Position numbers and translations under genes: made by a program
Notes under the pieces: generated by a model
Database searches by the model: none
Told to the model about the DNA's origin: nothing
What the model saw: only the letters and a program-made list of their open reading frames with translations
NCBI RefSeq assembly: GCF_008710145.1
Contig: NZ_VYKL01000023.1
Location: 1-54,545 of the forward strand
Length of the DNA stretch: 54,545 nucleotides
DNA from: Niallia endozanthoxylica
GTDB lineage: Bacteria; Bacillota; Bacilli; Bacillales; Cytobacillaceae
Direction: 5' to 3'
In this document: positions 17,400 through 25,260 of the stretch, one piece after another
How positions within the stretch are numbered: the first letter of the stretch is position 1
How the letters are laid out: each line of letters opens with the position of its first letter

Positions 17400-17414
17400 A
17401 TGTAAACGTTTTTT
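17400..17414. promoter_or_regulatory. Catabolite-responsive element-like site in the SR1 leader
   Basis: ATGTAAACGTTTTTT fits the cre consensus WTGNAANCGNWNNCW at all but the penultimate position. It lies just downstream of the inferred SR1 start point, where CcpA would block transcription. Confidence 0.5.
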
Positions 17415-17431
17415 ATTTATTTGTTAATCTT

Positions 17432-17460
17432 ATAATAGTATGTCACATTTGGTTTGTCAA
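17432..17460 (-). promoter_or_regulatory. Sigma-A promoter of SR1
   Basis: On the minus strand TTGACA (17455-17460) and TATTAT (17432-17437) are separated by exactly 17 bases. Confidence 0.75.
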
Positions 17461-17495
17461 CTATAAATTGTATAACACATTGGGACAAAAGTGGG

Positions 17496-17535
17496 ACAGG
17501 TGGGACGCATGGACAGGTCCCTCCTCTGTCCCTTG
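17496..17535. repeat. Second small repeat type (gggaca/tgtccc)
   Basis: A cluster of gggacaggtgggac and ggtccctcctctgtccctt. The same words recur as hairpins at 32153, 35447 and 37134, so this is a second short interspersed family distinct from the gggacggttct palindromes. Confidence 0.5.
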
Positions 17536-17538
17536 GAT

Positions 17539-17712
17539 GAAACATAGGGATGGTCCGAAACTGCTGAAAAATTCCATTTAAAAGAAAAGGAATCTGATTA
17601 CCTACCATATGTAGATAATCAGATTCCTTTATTTATTGTATTTTGTAAAAATAGTGGTTTCGGACGGTTCTGCCGTTTCATATTGAAACGCAAGAACCTC
17701 CCCCATATTTCA
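17539..17712. repeat. Composite palindromic repeat, cargo type A, copy 2
   Basis: The left arm gaaacatagggatggtccg with aaactgctgaaaaa, then a cargo with a perfect 14-bp stem (17587-17600 / 17616-17629, aaggaatctgatta), then cggacggttctgccgtttca and the TGAAACGCAAGAACC right end. It overlaps the stop codon of the following minus-strand gene. Confidence 0.8.
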
Positions 17713-19521
17713 CTCATAAAAAATAATCTCTAACCGCTTCATTACATCCATTACTTCTTCAGCTAGTTTATATTCTTCTCGATTGGAAAGAGCGATGACT
17801 AAGGAGTCTAAGCTTTCTTCTACTTCTCTCTTTAGCTGGTGTTTATTATTTGAAATGGGTTTGGTGATGCGTTTATTGCGGTTTTTCCAATAGTTTGCTA
17901 AGCAATGTTTGTGAGCTTTTTTAATATCAGCTGTTTCAATCACTGGATGACAAGAGTCGCATAGAGTAGCAAGATTATGCATGTGATTAACGCCGCCAAA
18001 TTTCCTAGGGATTTTATGATGAACATGCAAACCTTTATCAGACCCGCAAATCACACATGCCCAGTTATCACGGTCCTTAACCGCATTTTTTAACGAATCA
18101 TTGAACGGTTGATTCCAAATATCACTGAACAGAATCTGTCCGCCGCGGTTTTCAATTCTCTCCATCACCTCGAGATGCGGCAGGATAATGGTTTCAACGG
18201 TACTCAAAATCGCCTGAGAAATCTCGTCCTGATCTTCTTCCTCTTCCTCCGGGGCTTCCTCTTCCCTCTTTTCAAATACGATATCTGACAAATCACATAC
18301 ATATTCTCTGATAACAGGTAAGGCTTCCCCCTGATAACCTGTCATAAACTCCTTTGCCTTCTCATAAAACTCTTCAATAGAATCATGGTTCCAACTGCTT
18401 ATGTTTACTTTTAATACCTTAGGAATCTCTTTTCTCCAAGCAGTATCCTGCGGCTTAGATTCTTTCTCGTCTTCCTCTGTAATCGCGCCATCCTTATATT
18501 TTTCAAGTACCTCTAGCGGATGGATATAGTCCGTCTCATCCCTTTTTTTATAAAGCTGCTCTAATTCCTCTACAAGAAATTCACGATCTTCCTTCGAATA
18601 CACATCACGTAATTCACCAAACGTTATCTTGTTAAAATCAATCCCAAACGCTGGTAACTCTTTTAACTGCAATTCATTTGCTAAAAAGAAGATTCGATTA
18701 ATCACGATACTGGCTGCATCGCCTTTATCATTTAGTAGATTTTCTAACTCGCTTAAAATAGCCTGCTTCTCCTCTAGAGATTTTTCACGCAGCTTATTCA
18801 CTGTTATTTTCATAAAATCAATCTTGCTCTCTGGCAGATAATCTACATCTAATTCCTCTACTAATTGGAGGATATGATCAACCATTTCCTGCTCTTCTTT
18901 CCCCGACACCAAGCATTTAAGCATGTCCTCGAGTTCTTGGTCAGAGAACCTGCTAAAATCCTCTTCTGTCATTGTCCGCGCATCTATCCCATCAAAACCA
19001 GGAATGGCAGGAACATCTACTTCATCAGAAAGATCCATTATTCTACGAATCGCTAAGGTCCGCTTGTTCTCAAAATCTGAATCAATAATCTGATAAAGAA
19101 CCTTTAATTCTGATTCTGCTAATTGACTCAAGTTATCAATATTTTGAGAGGATAACGGAACATCTTCAAAACCAGGAATAATACTCAAATCATACATTTC
19201 CGCTAATTGGAGAATATCCTGTACCAATTGACCTTTTTCATCTAAAGGGTTCACTTTTGTTTGAGGGCTCGTGGTGTTATTTAACCTTAATTGCTGTTTA
19301 GACTGGCCGCTTTCACCTTCCAATAATAATAGCTGTGCCAACATTTGCTGGTGTTCGTACGGAGTATATAAATTTCTTAGTTTGCTAGCTGAAAGGTTCT
19401 TATAATGCGGAAATTGGCTTAACGTATGAGGATCGATACTCTTGATTAAATCTAAGATTTGTTTAACCTGGTTATTAATATCCTTTTGGCTAAAAATGAT
19501 ACCATTCCCCAGAATCAACAA
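17710..19521 (-). CDS. Large protein with five degenerate helical repeats and a C-terminal HNH nuclease domain
   Basis: 603 residues. Residues about 15-330 consist of five copies of a roughly 55-60 residue helical unit (pattern: ILxLxxxxD...IPGF..ID....T..ELR..S..E...L...L); compare ILQLAEMYDLSIIPGFEDV, IMDLSDEVDVPAIPGFDGI and LANELQLKELPAFGIDFNKI. A long acidic linker (EEEAPEEEEEDQDE) follows. Residues about 488-525 are a complete HNH motif: CVICG, LHVHHKIPRKFGG, NLATLCDSCH. The repeat array may bind a partner and the HNH domain may cut DNA or RNA. The start is uncertain: the frame opens with TTG next to an AAAGGGG run, and no ATG occurs for 60 codons. Confidence 0.75.
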   Translation of the reverse strand: MLILGNGIIFSQKDINNQVKQILDLIKSIDPHTLSQFPHYKNLSASKLRNLYTPYEHQQMLAQLLLLEGESGQSKQQLRLNNTTSPQTKVNPLDEKGQLVQDILQLAEMYDLSIIPGFEDVPLSSQNIDNLSQLAESELKVLYQIIDSDFENKRTLAIRRIMDLSDEVDVPAIPGFDGIDARTMTEEDFSRFSDQELEDMLKCLVSGKEEQEMVDHILQLVEELDVDYLPESKIDFMKITVNKLREKSLEEKQAILSELENLLNDKGDAASIVINRIFFLANELQLKELPAFGIDFNKITFGELRDVYSKEDREFLVEELEQLYKKRDETDYIHPLEVLEKYKDGAITEEDEKESKPQDTAWRKEIPKVLKVNISSWNHDSIEEFYEKAKEFMTGYQGEALPVIREYVCDLSDIVFEKREEEAPEEEEEDQDEISQAILSTVETIILPHLEVMERIENRGGQILFSDIWNQPFNDSLKNAVKDRDNWACVICGSDKGLHVHHKIPRKFGGVNHMHNLATLCDSCHPVIETADIKKAHKHCLANYWKNRNKRITKPISNNKHQLKREVEESLDSLVIALSNREEYKLAEEVMDVMKRLEIIFYE

Positions 19522-19950
19522 CCCCTTTGCTATTTTGTATAAGGTCCCATTCGCTGCGAAGGTTCGACCGTTTCAGGATACAACCTGTATTTATTTCATC
19601 AAGTATAGAACTTCTCACTCATTTAGTTACTAGTATCACAATAACATAGAATCGATTTGATTTTTGCTGTTAATTCATGGGTTGTTTTTTACTACATTTG
19701 AAGGGGTTTTTTATTTTTAATATAACTATTTTCCATTACGCAGGTTGCGTTTTTCAGTGGTTTTGGACGGTTCTCGCGTTTCGACGGACATACAGTCAAT
19801 CTTTCCCTTTTAGCACGTTAATTTCAGTTCTATTATTTTCTTTTTGTTCTTTTGAAGATGTTAGAAAAATGATCATTTTAATTTTCATTATAGAATCTCC
19901 TATTTCACGCAAAATTGTTAGTTATTGTATAGCATTTTGATATTCTCTGC
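19522..19950. other. Gene-free region
   Basis: It is AT-rich with no convincing frame. It contains one fragment of the interspersed repeat (ttttggacggttctcgcgtt, 19753-19780) and a phrase gttcgaccgtttcaggat (19559-19577) that may be another relic. Confidence 0.35.
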
Positions 19951-20008
19951 AACGCTGGGACGTTCTGCGGTTTCATAGTGAAACGCGCGAAACCGTCTCC
20001 ATGTTTCA
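19951..20008. repeat. Interspersed palindrome, simple form, slightly damaged
   Basis: aacgctgggacgttctgcgg pairs with gcgcgaaaccgtctccatgt around an inner gtttcatagtgaaac hairpin. One base is missing from the left arm (gggacgttct for gggacggttct). It lies just before the promoter-like TATAAT at 20014-20019. Confidence 0.7.
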
Positions 20009-20028
20009 TTTATTATATAATAGAATAG

Positions 20029-20295
20029 ATGGAAAATATGATTGATGTACTTAATGGGATTAGACTTAGACTAGATGAGGATTCTATTCGAAGGGAACGA
20101 GCGAAAGACTACCTAAAAAGGATTAGAATCTCTGAAATGCTTGATAGAGAAAAGGAAAAGATTATTACACGGCTTAACAATGACGAAAAAAAGGAAGTTA
20201 TTCATAATAGAAAGGAGAGATTAGATGGCATGGTTACTTTTTCTAGCGGTTGTTATTGGGGTTATTTTATTTTTGCGCAAGAAACTCTCATTTAA
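20029..20295 (+). CDS. Possible small charged helical protein
   Basis: Up to 88 codons; the first 65 (MENMIDVLNGIRLRLDEDSI and on) are a strongly charged helix, but the last 23 overlap the next gene in another frame and look non-coding. A TATAAT box lies ten bases before the ATG, and the ribosome site (gatggaaaat) is poor. The overlap of about 70 bases with the well-supported downstream gene is suspicious. It may be a real coupled gene, a frame-shifted N-terminal relic, or non-coding. Confidence 0.35.
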   Translation: MENMIDVLNGIRLRLDEDSIRRERAKDYLKRIRISEMLDREKEKIITRLNNDEKKEVIHNRKERLDGMVTFSSGCYWGYFIFAQETLI

Positions 20296-21118
20296 ATTTG
20301 GCTTATCTTCAAAATCAGTAGAGACAAAACCAATAAAAGGGTTAAAAAAACTAAGTGATAACCTTGACCAGTCTCTTAGTAAAAGTTATATGGAAAATGT
20401 AGAAGAGAGAGTAAAAAAAGAAACGAAGCTAAAAGAAAATGAGTACAACTGGCGTCTACTCGATTTAAAACGCTACTTTATTTTGACTGCTCTTTTAAAA
20501 GAGGTTCCTATGTTTAGCGAAAAGGTCGATGATCTATGGCATCAGATGCTCATGTTTACCCGTGAGTATGATGAATTTTCAAAGAAATATTTAGGTAGTG
20601 TCCTTCATCATAGTCCAAATGTAAAAGAGTCATCTGATCCTGATTTACGAGGATTTTTTGATTGGGTGTATACGGAGCTTTTTTTCATAAGAAAAGAGAA
20701 TATCTATCTTTATAAGGGGTTTTTCAGGCACCCTGTACATCCGAATATCATCGAGGAGTTTAAAAGTTTGCCAGAAAACGAGCTTATCAATCTGTACTTT
20801 AAAAGCGATACCAAATATATGCCTACTCTAAGCTCGCTTATCTCCTCTATGAAAAAAACGGCCTATAGTGTAAAGGATTATGAAAAACGCGTCATACAAG
20901 ATAAAATGAAAAAAAGCAAACTTCAGCAAAATTACAACCTAATGCTCGTTCCATTCTTATCTGTTTCTTACTTTCATTATGATGAATTTACAAGTTATAT
21001 GAAAATGGGCAGCAACAGTTCATCATCAAGTTCTACAAGTTGTGGTTCGACTAGTTCCTGCAGTTCTTCTTGCTCGTCCTGTAGTTCCTGCTCAAGCTGC
21101 GGTGGGGGTGGAGATTAA
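20225..21118 (+). CDS. Membrane-anchored protein with glycine-rich-domain-like core and Ser/Cys tail
   Basis: 297 residues, ATG preceded by AAGGAGAG. One N-terminal membrane span (MAWLLFLAVVIGVILFL) is followed by a basic linker. Residues about 85-170 carry LTALLKEVPMFSEKVDDLWH and FTREYDEFSKKYLGSVLHH, the WH...F..EY..F....LHH(S/T)P pattern of the glycine-rich-domain-containing (DUF1399-like) family. The last 40 residues are almost only Ser, Cys, Gly and Thr (SCSSSCSSCSSCSSCGGGGD), resembling the Gly/Cys tails of some membrane proteins. The His pair and Cys-rich tail suggest metal binding, unproven. The function is unknown. Confidence 0.75.
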   Translation: MAWLLFLAVVIGVILFLRKKLSFKFGLSSKSVETKPIKGLKKLSDNLDQSLSKSYMENVEERVKKETKLKENEYNWRLLDLKRYFILTALLKEVPMFSEKVDDLWHQMLMFTREYDEFSKKYLGSVLHHSPNVKESSDPDLRGFFDWVYTELFFIRKENIYLYKGFFRHPVHPNIIEEFKSLPENELINLYFKSDTKYMPTLSSLISSMKKTAYSVKDYEKRVIQDKMKKSKLQQNYNLMLVPFLSVSYFHYDEFTSYMKMGSNSSSSSSTSCGSTSSCSSSCSSCSSCSSCGGGGD

Positions 21119-21188
21119 TAACCTCGCATCTTTATGATATTGAACCATCTTCATGTTTCACATGACACTACGAAAGGCAGAGAATCAA

Positions 21189-22298
21189 ATGGGTCGAATA
21201 GTATATTTGGACAATTTACGTGTTTTTTTAACCATGCTTGTGGTTGTGTTTCACTCATCCATTGCATACGGCGGAGCAGGTTCTTGGATATTAAAAGATG
21301 TGGATGATAGTCAATTAAGTGTAACTGTGATTATATTAAGTATCTTCACTGGAGTTTGCCAAGCGTTTTTTATGAGTTTGTTTTTCTTTTTATCTACTTA
21401 CTTTATTCCAGCTTCCTATGACAAAAAAGGTCCAGTATCTTTTCTAAAAGGGAGATTGATTCGTATCGGAATTCCGCTTTTATTCTACTATTTTATCATT
21501 GGACCGATAACGAACTGGTTTGCTCATTTCTCCAGCCGAATGACCTTATCACAATTTTACATTCAAAAGGTTTTTTCGTTTCAACAGAATTTTTTTGGAC
21601 CCGCTTGGTTTTTAGAAACGCTTCTTTATGCGAGTATAGTTTATGCACTCTATCAATTTTTTACAAAGCCGAATAAGAAAAAAACAATAGATTTCCCAAA
21701 AGGTAAGACACTAGTTCTAATCGCTTTTATTTTTGGATTCATTGCCTTTTCAGTTCGTTTGATTTACCCAACTGGAACGGGTATATGGGGGCTTCAATTT
21801 GGTTATTTCCCATTGTATTTACTCTTTATGTGGGCCGGAGTTGCCGCATACCGTCACAAATGGCTTGAAAATATGTCAGAAAAATTGGTTAAAACGTGGA
21901 AAATCATTGGCCTTATTATGATTCCCATTTTTCCCGTTGGTTTAATTGCCACTGGTGCTCTTAGCGGGAACCTTAACTTTTCAGGAGGAATGAATACTCA
22001 AGCCCTGTTTTATGCGTTATGGGAGCCATTCTTATGCTTTGGTATTTGCATAGGCTTGATTGTTTATTTTCAAAAACGGTGGAATTTCACGAGTCATTTT
22101 ATTAACCTTTTGCGTGAAAGTGCCTACACCGTATATTTGATTCACCCGCCAGTTATTGTTGGATGGACAATGGCATTCCGTCCTTTCGGATTACCGCCAT
22201 TTGTAAAATTTGTCTTAGTTGCTCCTTTGAGTGTGGCTACATGTTTTATAATCGCTTTTTTCATTTTAAGAATTCCGCATGCCAAAAAGATATTATAA
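21189..22298 (+). CDS. Membrane acyltransferase (Acyltransferase_3 family), glucan-type
   Basis: About 369 residues from MGRIVYLDNLRVF; the upstream AAAGGCAGA is a weak ribosome site and a frame 12 codons longer overlaps a palindrome fragment. Around ten membrane spans. YLDNLRVFLTMLVVVFHSS holds the conserved block with the His at about 22, and ESAYTVYLIHPPVIV is the late conserved segment. It belongs to the MdoC/OPG-like branch of acyltransferases, probably acetylating a surface glycan. It differs from the 11.1-kb acyltransferase (no close identity). Substrate unknown; not in an operon with glycan genes. Confidence 0.8.
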   Translation: MGRIVYLDNLRVFLTMLVVVFHSSIAYGGAGSWILKDVDDSQLSVTVIILSIFTGVCQAFFMSLFFFLSTYFIPASYDKKGPVSFLKGRLIRIGIPLLFYYFIIGPITNWFAHFSSRMTLSQFYIQKVFSFQQNFFGPAWFLETLLYASIVYALYQFFTKPNKKKTIDFPKGKTLVLIAFIFGFIAFSVRLIYPTGTGIWGLQFGYFPLYLLFMWAGVAAYRHKWLENMSEKLVKTWKIIGLIMIPIFPVGLIATGALSGNLNFSGGMNTQALFYALWEPFLCFGICIGLIVYFQKRWNFTSHFINLLRESAYTVYLIHPPVIVGWTMAFRPFGLPPFVKFVLVAPLSVATCFIIAFFILRIPHAKKIL

Positions 22299-22353
22299 TA
22301 AAACTTGAGAAACCGTCTCCATGTTTCAGACCTTATTAGAAAGGAATACTAAA

Positions 22354-22779
22354 ATGCTATATATATGGGATATCGAAAGGATCATTCGAGATACATTAAA
22401 TGAGCATCAGTTAACTATTAAGTATGAGTTCAACAATAAACTAACCACACCTATGAGTTATAACGTATCGACCAATACAATAAAGTTTAATTATCTTAAA
22501 GTGAATGGGTATATAAGCATTATGAACGTACAGCTGAGAGAAACCAATGAAAACTTTGTTAAGCTTCTTCTCTATCATGAAATTGGGTATTATTTAGACT
22601 TTAAGAAAAACAAACATGATTTAAGGATTCTCATGTATGGTGATGAAGAGGAAAAAGAAAGCCTTAAATCTAAAATCGAAACGAATGCTTGGGAATACGG
22701 GAGAACTGTAGTACCTCAAGAATTATTAGAATCTTATGATAAAATGCGCGAATTAGATAAAATGTTAGTCAAGGAATGA
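22354..22779 (+). CDS. Metallopeptidase-like protein with altered HExxH motif
   Basis: 141 residues from MLYIWDIERI, preceded by GAAAGGA; the frame extends upstream only through repeat sequence. Residues about 72-82 read LLYHEIGYYLDF, which resembles HExxH zinc peptidases (HEIGHYLD), but the second His is Tyr79. A downstream ETNAWEYG (about 110-117) matches the third-ligand region of ImmA/IrrE-like peptidases. If zinc binding needs both His residues it is inactive; the change could be family-wide. No Xre partner gene adjoins it. The stop codon lies inside a palindromic element. Confidence 0.6.
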   Translation: MLYIWDIERIIRDTLNEHQLTIKYEFNNKLTTPMSYNVSTNTIKFNYLKVNGYISIMNVQLRETNENFVKLLLYHEIGYYLDFKKNKHDLRILMYGDEEEKESLKSKIETNAWEYGRTVVPQELLESYDKMRELDKMLVKE

Positions 22780-22836
22780 AACATGGGGGCGGTTCTACTG
22801 TTTCATAGTGAAACGTCAGAACCGCCCCCGTGTTTC
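22778..22836. repeat. Interspersed palindrome, simple form (19-bp stem)
   Basis: The arms gaaacatgggggcggttct (22778-22796) and 22818-22836 pair with one wobble; the loop holds gtttcatagtgaaac. It overlaps the stop codon of the preceding gene and lies between two convergent genes. Confidence 0.9.
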
Positions 22837-22841
22837 CAGCC

Positions 22842-23183
22842 TTATGAAAGACTTTTTAAAAGTACCTCTACTTGTTGTTTGAGTGTAGGAATTTTATTTT
22901 GGACTACATCCCAAACAATCCGATCATTAATGGAGAAATAACCATGAAACATCATATCCCTCATTCCCGCCATCTTTCTCCATTCGATTTGGGCATTGAT
23001 GTTTCGAATCTCTTCTGGAATGTTTTTGGTCGCTTCTCCAATGACTAAAATGTTTTTTATAACCGCATCAGCAACTAAATCATTGTTAATGAAATCCTCA
23101 TAAGATAATCCTTTAGTAAACTTTTCAACTTTAACTGCAGCGGTTAAAATGTCCTCTAAGAAAACTCTAGGCTCCCTCTGCAT
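22842..23183 (-). CDS. hepT: HepT-like ribonuclease toxin (DUF86)
   Basis: 113 residues, start MQREPRVFLEDIL. The HEPN catalytic motif Rx4HxY is present as RDMMFHGY (about residues 75-82), preceded by the typical GEATKNIPEEIR helix. HepT cleaves RNA (tRNA in studied cases) and is silenced by AMPylation of its motif Tyr by the MntA partner. Its start overlaps the end of the mntA frame by 17 bases, the usual gene order and coupling. The toxin appears intact by eye, which matters because the antitoxin start is damaged. Confidence 0.9.
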   Translation of the reverse strand: MQREPRVFLEDILTAAVKVEKFTKGLSYEDFINNDLVADAVIKNILVIGEATKNIPEEIRNINAQIEWRKMAGMRDMMFHGYFSINDRIVWDVVQNKIPTLKQQVEVLLKSLS

Positions 23184-23442
23184 ACTTGATACTCCTTAAA
23201 ACACTTGGCTTTAGAGCCGGCTTAATATCATCTAATATGACCAAATCTACTCGCTTCTGAAAATGATCTTCAAGGTTGAATTTTAAGTCCATGTAATTAT
23301 CAAAAGACAAGGAAGTATCAAAAAATTCCACTATCACATCAATATCACTAGACTCTTTTTGCTCTTCCCGGCTGTAAGAGCCAAACAATCCAATTCGCTT
23401 TACACCATATTTTTCTTTCCATATATTTAGGTTTTTCGACAA
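23167..23442 (-). CDS. mntA: MntA-type nucleotidyltransferase antitoxin with amber codon near its start
   Basis: 91 residues from TTG (SKNLNIWKEKYG). The minimal nucleotidyltransferase motif GSx10DxD is intact (GSYSREEQKESSDIDVIV). MntA uses ATP to AMPylate HepT. The likely original start is ATG at 23472 (GGCGGTGATAGT upstream), but codon 4 of that frame is TAG (23463-23461), followed by QEILDEL and the normal protein. Translation may restart at TTG 23442, which lacks an RBS, giving a protein eight or nine residues short, or may depend on readthrough. The conserved core is untouched. Confidence 0.8.
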   Translation of the reverse strand: MSKNLNIWKEKYGVKRIGLFGSYSREEQKESSDIDVIVEFFDTSLSFDNYMDLKFNLEDHFQKRVDLVILDDIKPALKPSVLRSIKYAEGA

Positions 23443-23670
23443 TTCATCTAGAATTTCTTGCTACGATAACATACTATCACCGCCATTTTTTTGATATTCA
23501 TTATTTACTTACATTATAACATTCCACATTTTATATATTCTCTACAGCAAAGAAAAAAGCCTTGTAAGAGGTTAACAAAGTCTAAAATCTATTTTGTTCG
23601 CTGAAAACTACGCAATTTCTTCAAATGTGAAACATGGGGACGTTCTTTACGGGGACGGAATTTTTGCGCG

Positions 23671-23714
23671 AAAAAAGGCACAATGAGCGCTTGACTGCTC
23701 TTTGTGCCTTTTGA
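23671..23714 (-). terminator. Terminator of the gltP-aspA-malic enzyme operon
   Basis: On the minus strand aaaggcacaaagagc pairs with gctcattgtgccttt (one mismatch) and is followed by TTTT, 19 bases after the malic enzyme stop codon. Confidence 0.85.
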
Positions 23715-23732
23715 TGTTCTTGTCATTACTCT

Positions 23733-25109
23733 TCACGCAAAACTTTTGAGGGGAACTTTTCTCTGAATACAAATCTTCGGATGCTTCACTTCCTTATCCG
23801 ACAAAGAGTCCACATTTTCAACAGCTTTAGCCACCATTTTATGGACGTTTGAATCAAGTGGGTGAGGTACCAAATCCCCTGGTTTCGTGCATGCCGCGAT
23901 CGCTTCGGCTGCAGCGACTAGCATCGAATGAGTAATCTCGTTGAATCCTGCATTCAACACCCCTCGGAATATTCCCGGGAATCCCAAGACATTATTCACA
24001 GAGCGTCCATCCGCTGCATAGACAGCCCCCGCTTGCAGGGCTTCCTCCGGTTCAATCTCTGGTTTTGGATTAGACAGGGCCAAAATGACTTGACCTTGTC
24101 GCACCCATTCCTTTTTGATAAGTCCTGGGATACCAGTTGTGGCTATAACAATGTCACTACATTCCATAAGTTTTTCGATACTGTCTACAGAACAGCCTCC
24201 ATAATTCTCCAAGCGTGTCATGGCTATTTGGGACTTGTCCGTCCCAATCACATTCTTTACTCCATAGGCCATCATCATCCGACAGATAGCTAGCCCTGCC
24301 GCTCCCAGGCCAATTTGCCCCACACGTGCTTTTCTCAAGTCAACCCCGGCACTTTTGCAGGCAGAAATGACTGCAGACAAGGTGACAACAGCTGTTCCAT
24401 GCTGGTCATCGTGCATAACAGGAATGTCTAACTCCCTCTTCAAGCGTTCTTCTACTTCAAAACAATGCGGGGAAGCGATGTCCTCCAAAAGAATCCCGCT
24501 AAATCCTAAGGAAATACTCTTCACGGTTTGGACGATTTGATCTGGATCTTTCGTATTTAAAAGAATAGGTACCCCATTGATACCAGCCAATTGGTCGAAT
24601 AGGGCTGATTTCCCCTCCATTACCGGCATCCCAGCAACAGGGCCAATGTCTCCAAGACCGAGTATCGCTGTCCCATCTGTGACAATAGCCACTGTATTAC
24701 CAATGCTTGTATAGATTCCTGCTTTTTCTGGTTCTTCCTCTATTACACGGCAAACGTCTGCTACTCCTGGTGTGTATACTCGTCTCAGGTCTGCTAAAGA
24801 TTCAATAGGCATTTTGCTTTTCATCTGAATCTTTCCCCCTTCATGTGAACGAAGGACTTCATCAGAGACCGTGTGAATTCGAAAACCTCCTTCTAATTGA
24901 TGGACAGCCTCCAACAACTCGGATAACTGTTTTTCATGCTCTACTTGGACAGTGATATTACGCGTTGTATAATTAGGACCCACCTGTATGGTTTCGACTT
25001 CACCTATATCTCCTCCCGCAAGACCGATTACTGTTGTCAATTTCCCAAGACTCCCTGGCACCGAAGGAATCTCCACCATTAACGTACGAATGATGTGTTT
25101 GTTAGCCAT
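23733..25109 (-). CDS. NAD(P)-dependent malic enzyme with N-terminal ACT domain
   Basis: 458 residues. Residues about 5-85 form an ACT domain ([20 protein letters not shown]), a likely amino-acid-sensing regulatory unit. The catalytic part has [29 protein letters not shown] and [13 protein letters not shown], then the Rossmann motif [11 protein letters not shown] at about residue 265. It oxidatively decarboxylates malate to pyruvate, cytosolic. It is the last gene of an operon behind aspartase and the symporter, so it likely drains aspartate-derived malate (after housekeeping fumarase). GGAGG precedes the ATG. The ACT domain could respond to aspartate or another amino acid; this is inference. 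Confidence 0.93.
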   Translation of the reverse strand: MANKHIIRTLMVEIPSVPGSLGKLTTVIGLAGGDIGEVETIQVGPNYTTRNITVQVEHEKQLSELLEAVHQLEGGFRIHTVSDEVLRSHEGGKIQMKSKMPIESLADLRRVYTPGVADVCRVIEEEPEKAGIYTSIGNTVAIVTDGTAILGLGDIGPVAGMPVMEGKSALFDQLAGINGVPILLNTKDPDQIVQTVKSISLGFSGILLEDIASPHCFEVEERLKRELDIPVMHDDQHGTAVVTLSAVISACKSAGVDLRKARVGQIGLGAAGLAICRMMMAYGVKNVIGTDKSQIAMTRLENYGGCSVDSIEKLMECSDIVIATTGIPGLIKKEWVRQGQVILALSNPKPEIEPEEALQAGAVYAADGRSVNNVLGFPGIFRGVLNAGFNEITHSMLVAAAEAIAACTKPGDLVPHPLDSNVHKMVAKAVENVDSLSDKEVKHPKICIQRKVPLKSFA

Positions 25110-25260
25110 ACTAGAATACCTCCAAATTTTATTAAAAAAGTGTATATTTCCTCTTTCAAAGCCCCGCAGAATATGGAAGCTTGATAGATTTTCTTTCTAC
25201 CCGCTTTAATGGGCATAGTCTAAAAAAATGATCTTAATCATCGAGCTTATTTCATCCTAT

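Larger units (their letters stand above)
17166..17426 (-). ncRNA. SR1-type dual-function small RNA
   Basis: The transcript inferred from the promoter at 17432-17460 to the terminator at 17166-17198 is about 260 nt and encodes only the SR1P-like peptide. Size, layout (5' part, small ORF, terminator) and a catabolite-type site near the promoter match SR1 of B. subtilis, which base-pairs with ahrC mRNA and is repressed under glycolytic conditions by CcpN and CcpA. The base-pairing function here is untested. Confidence 0.7.
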
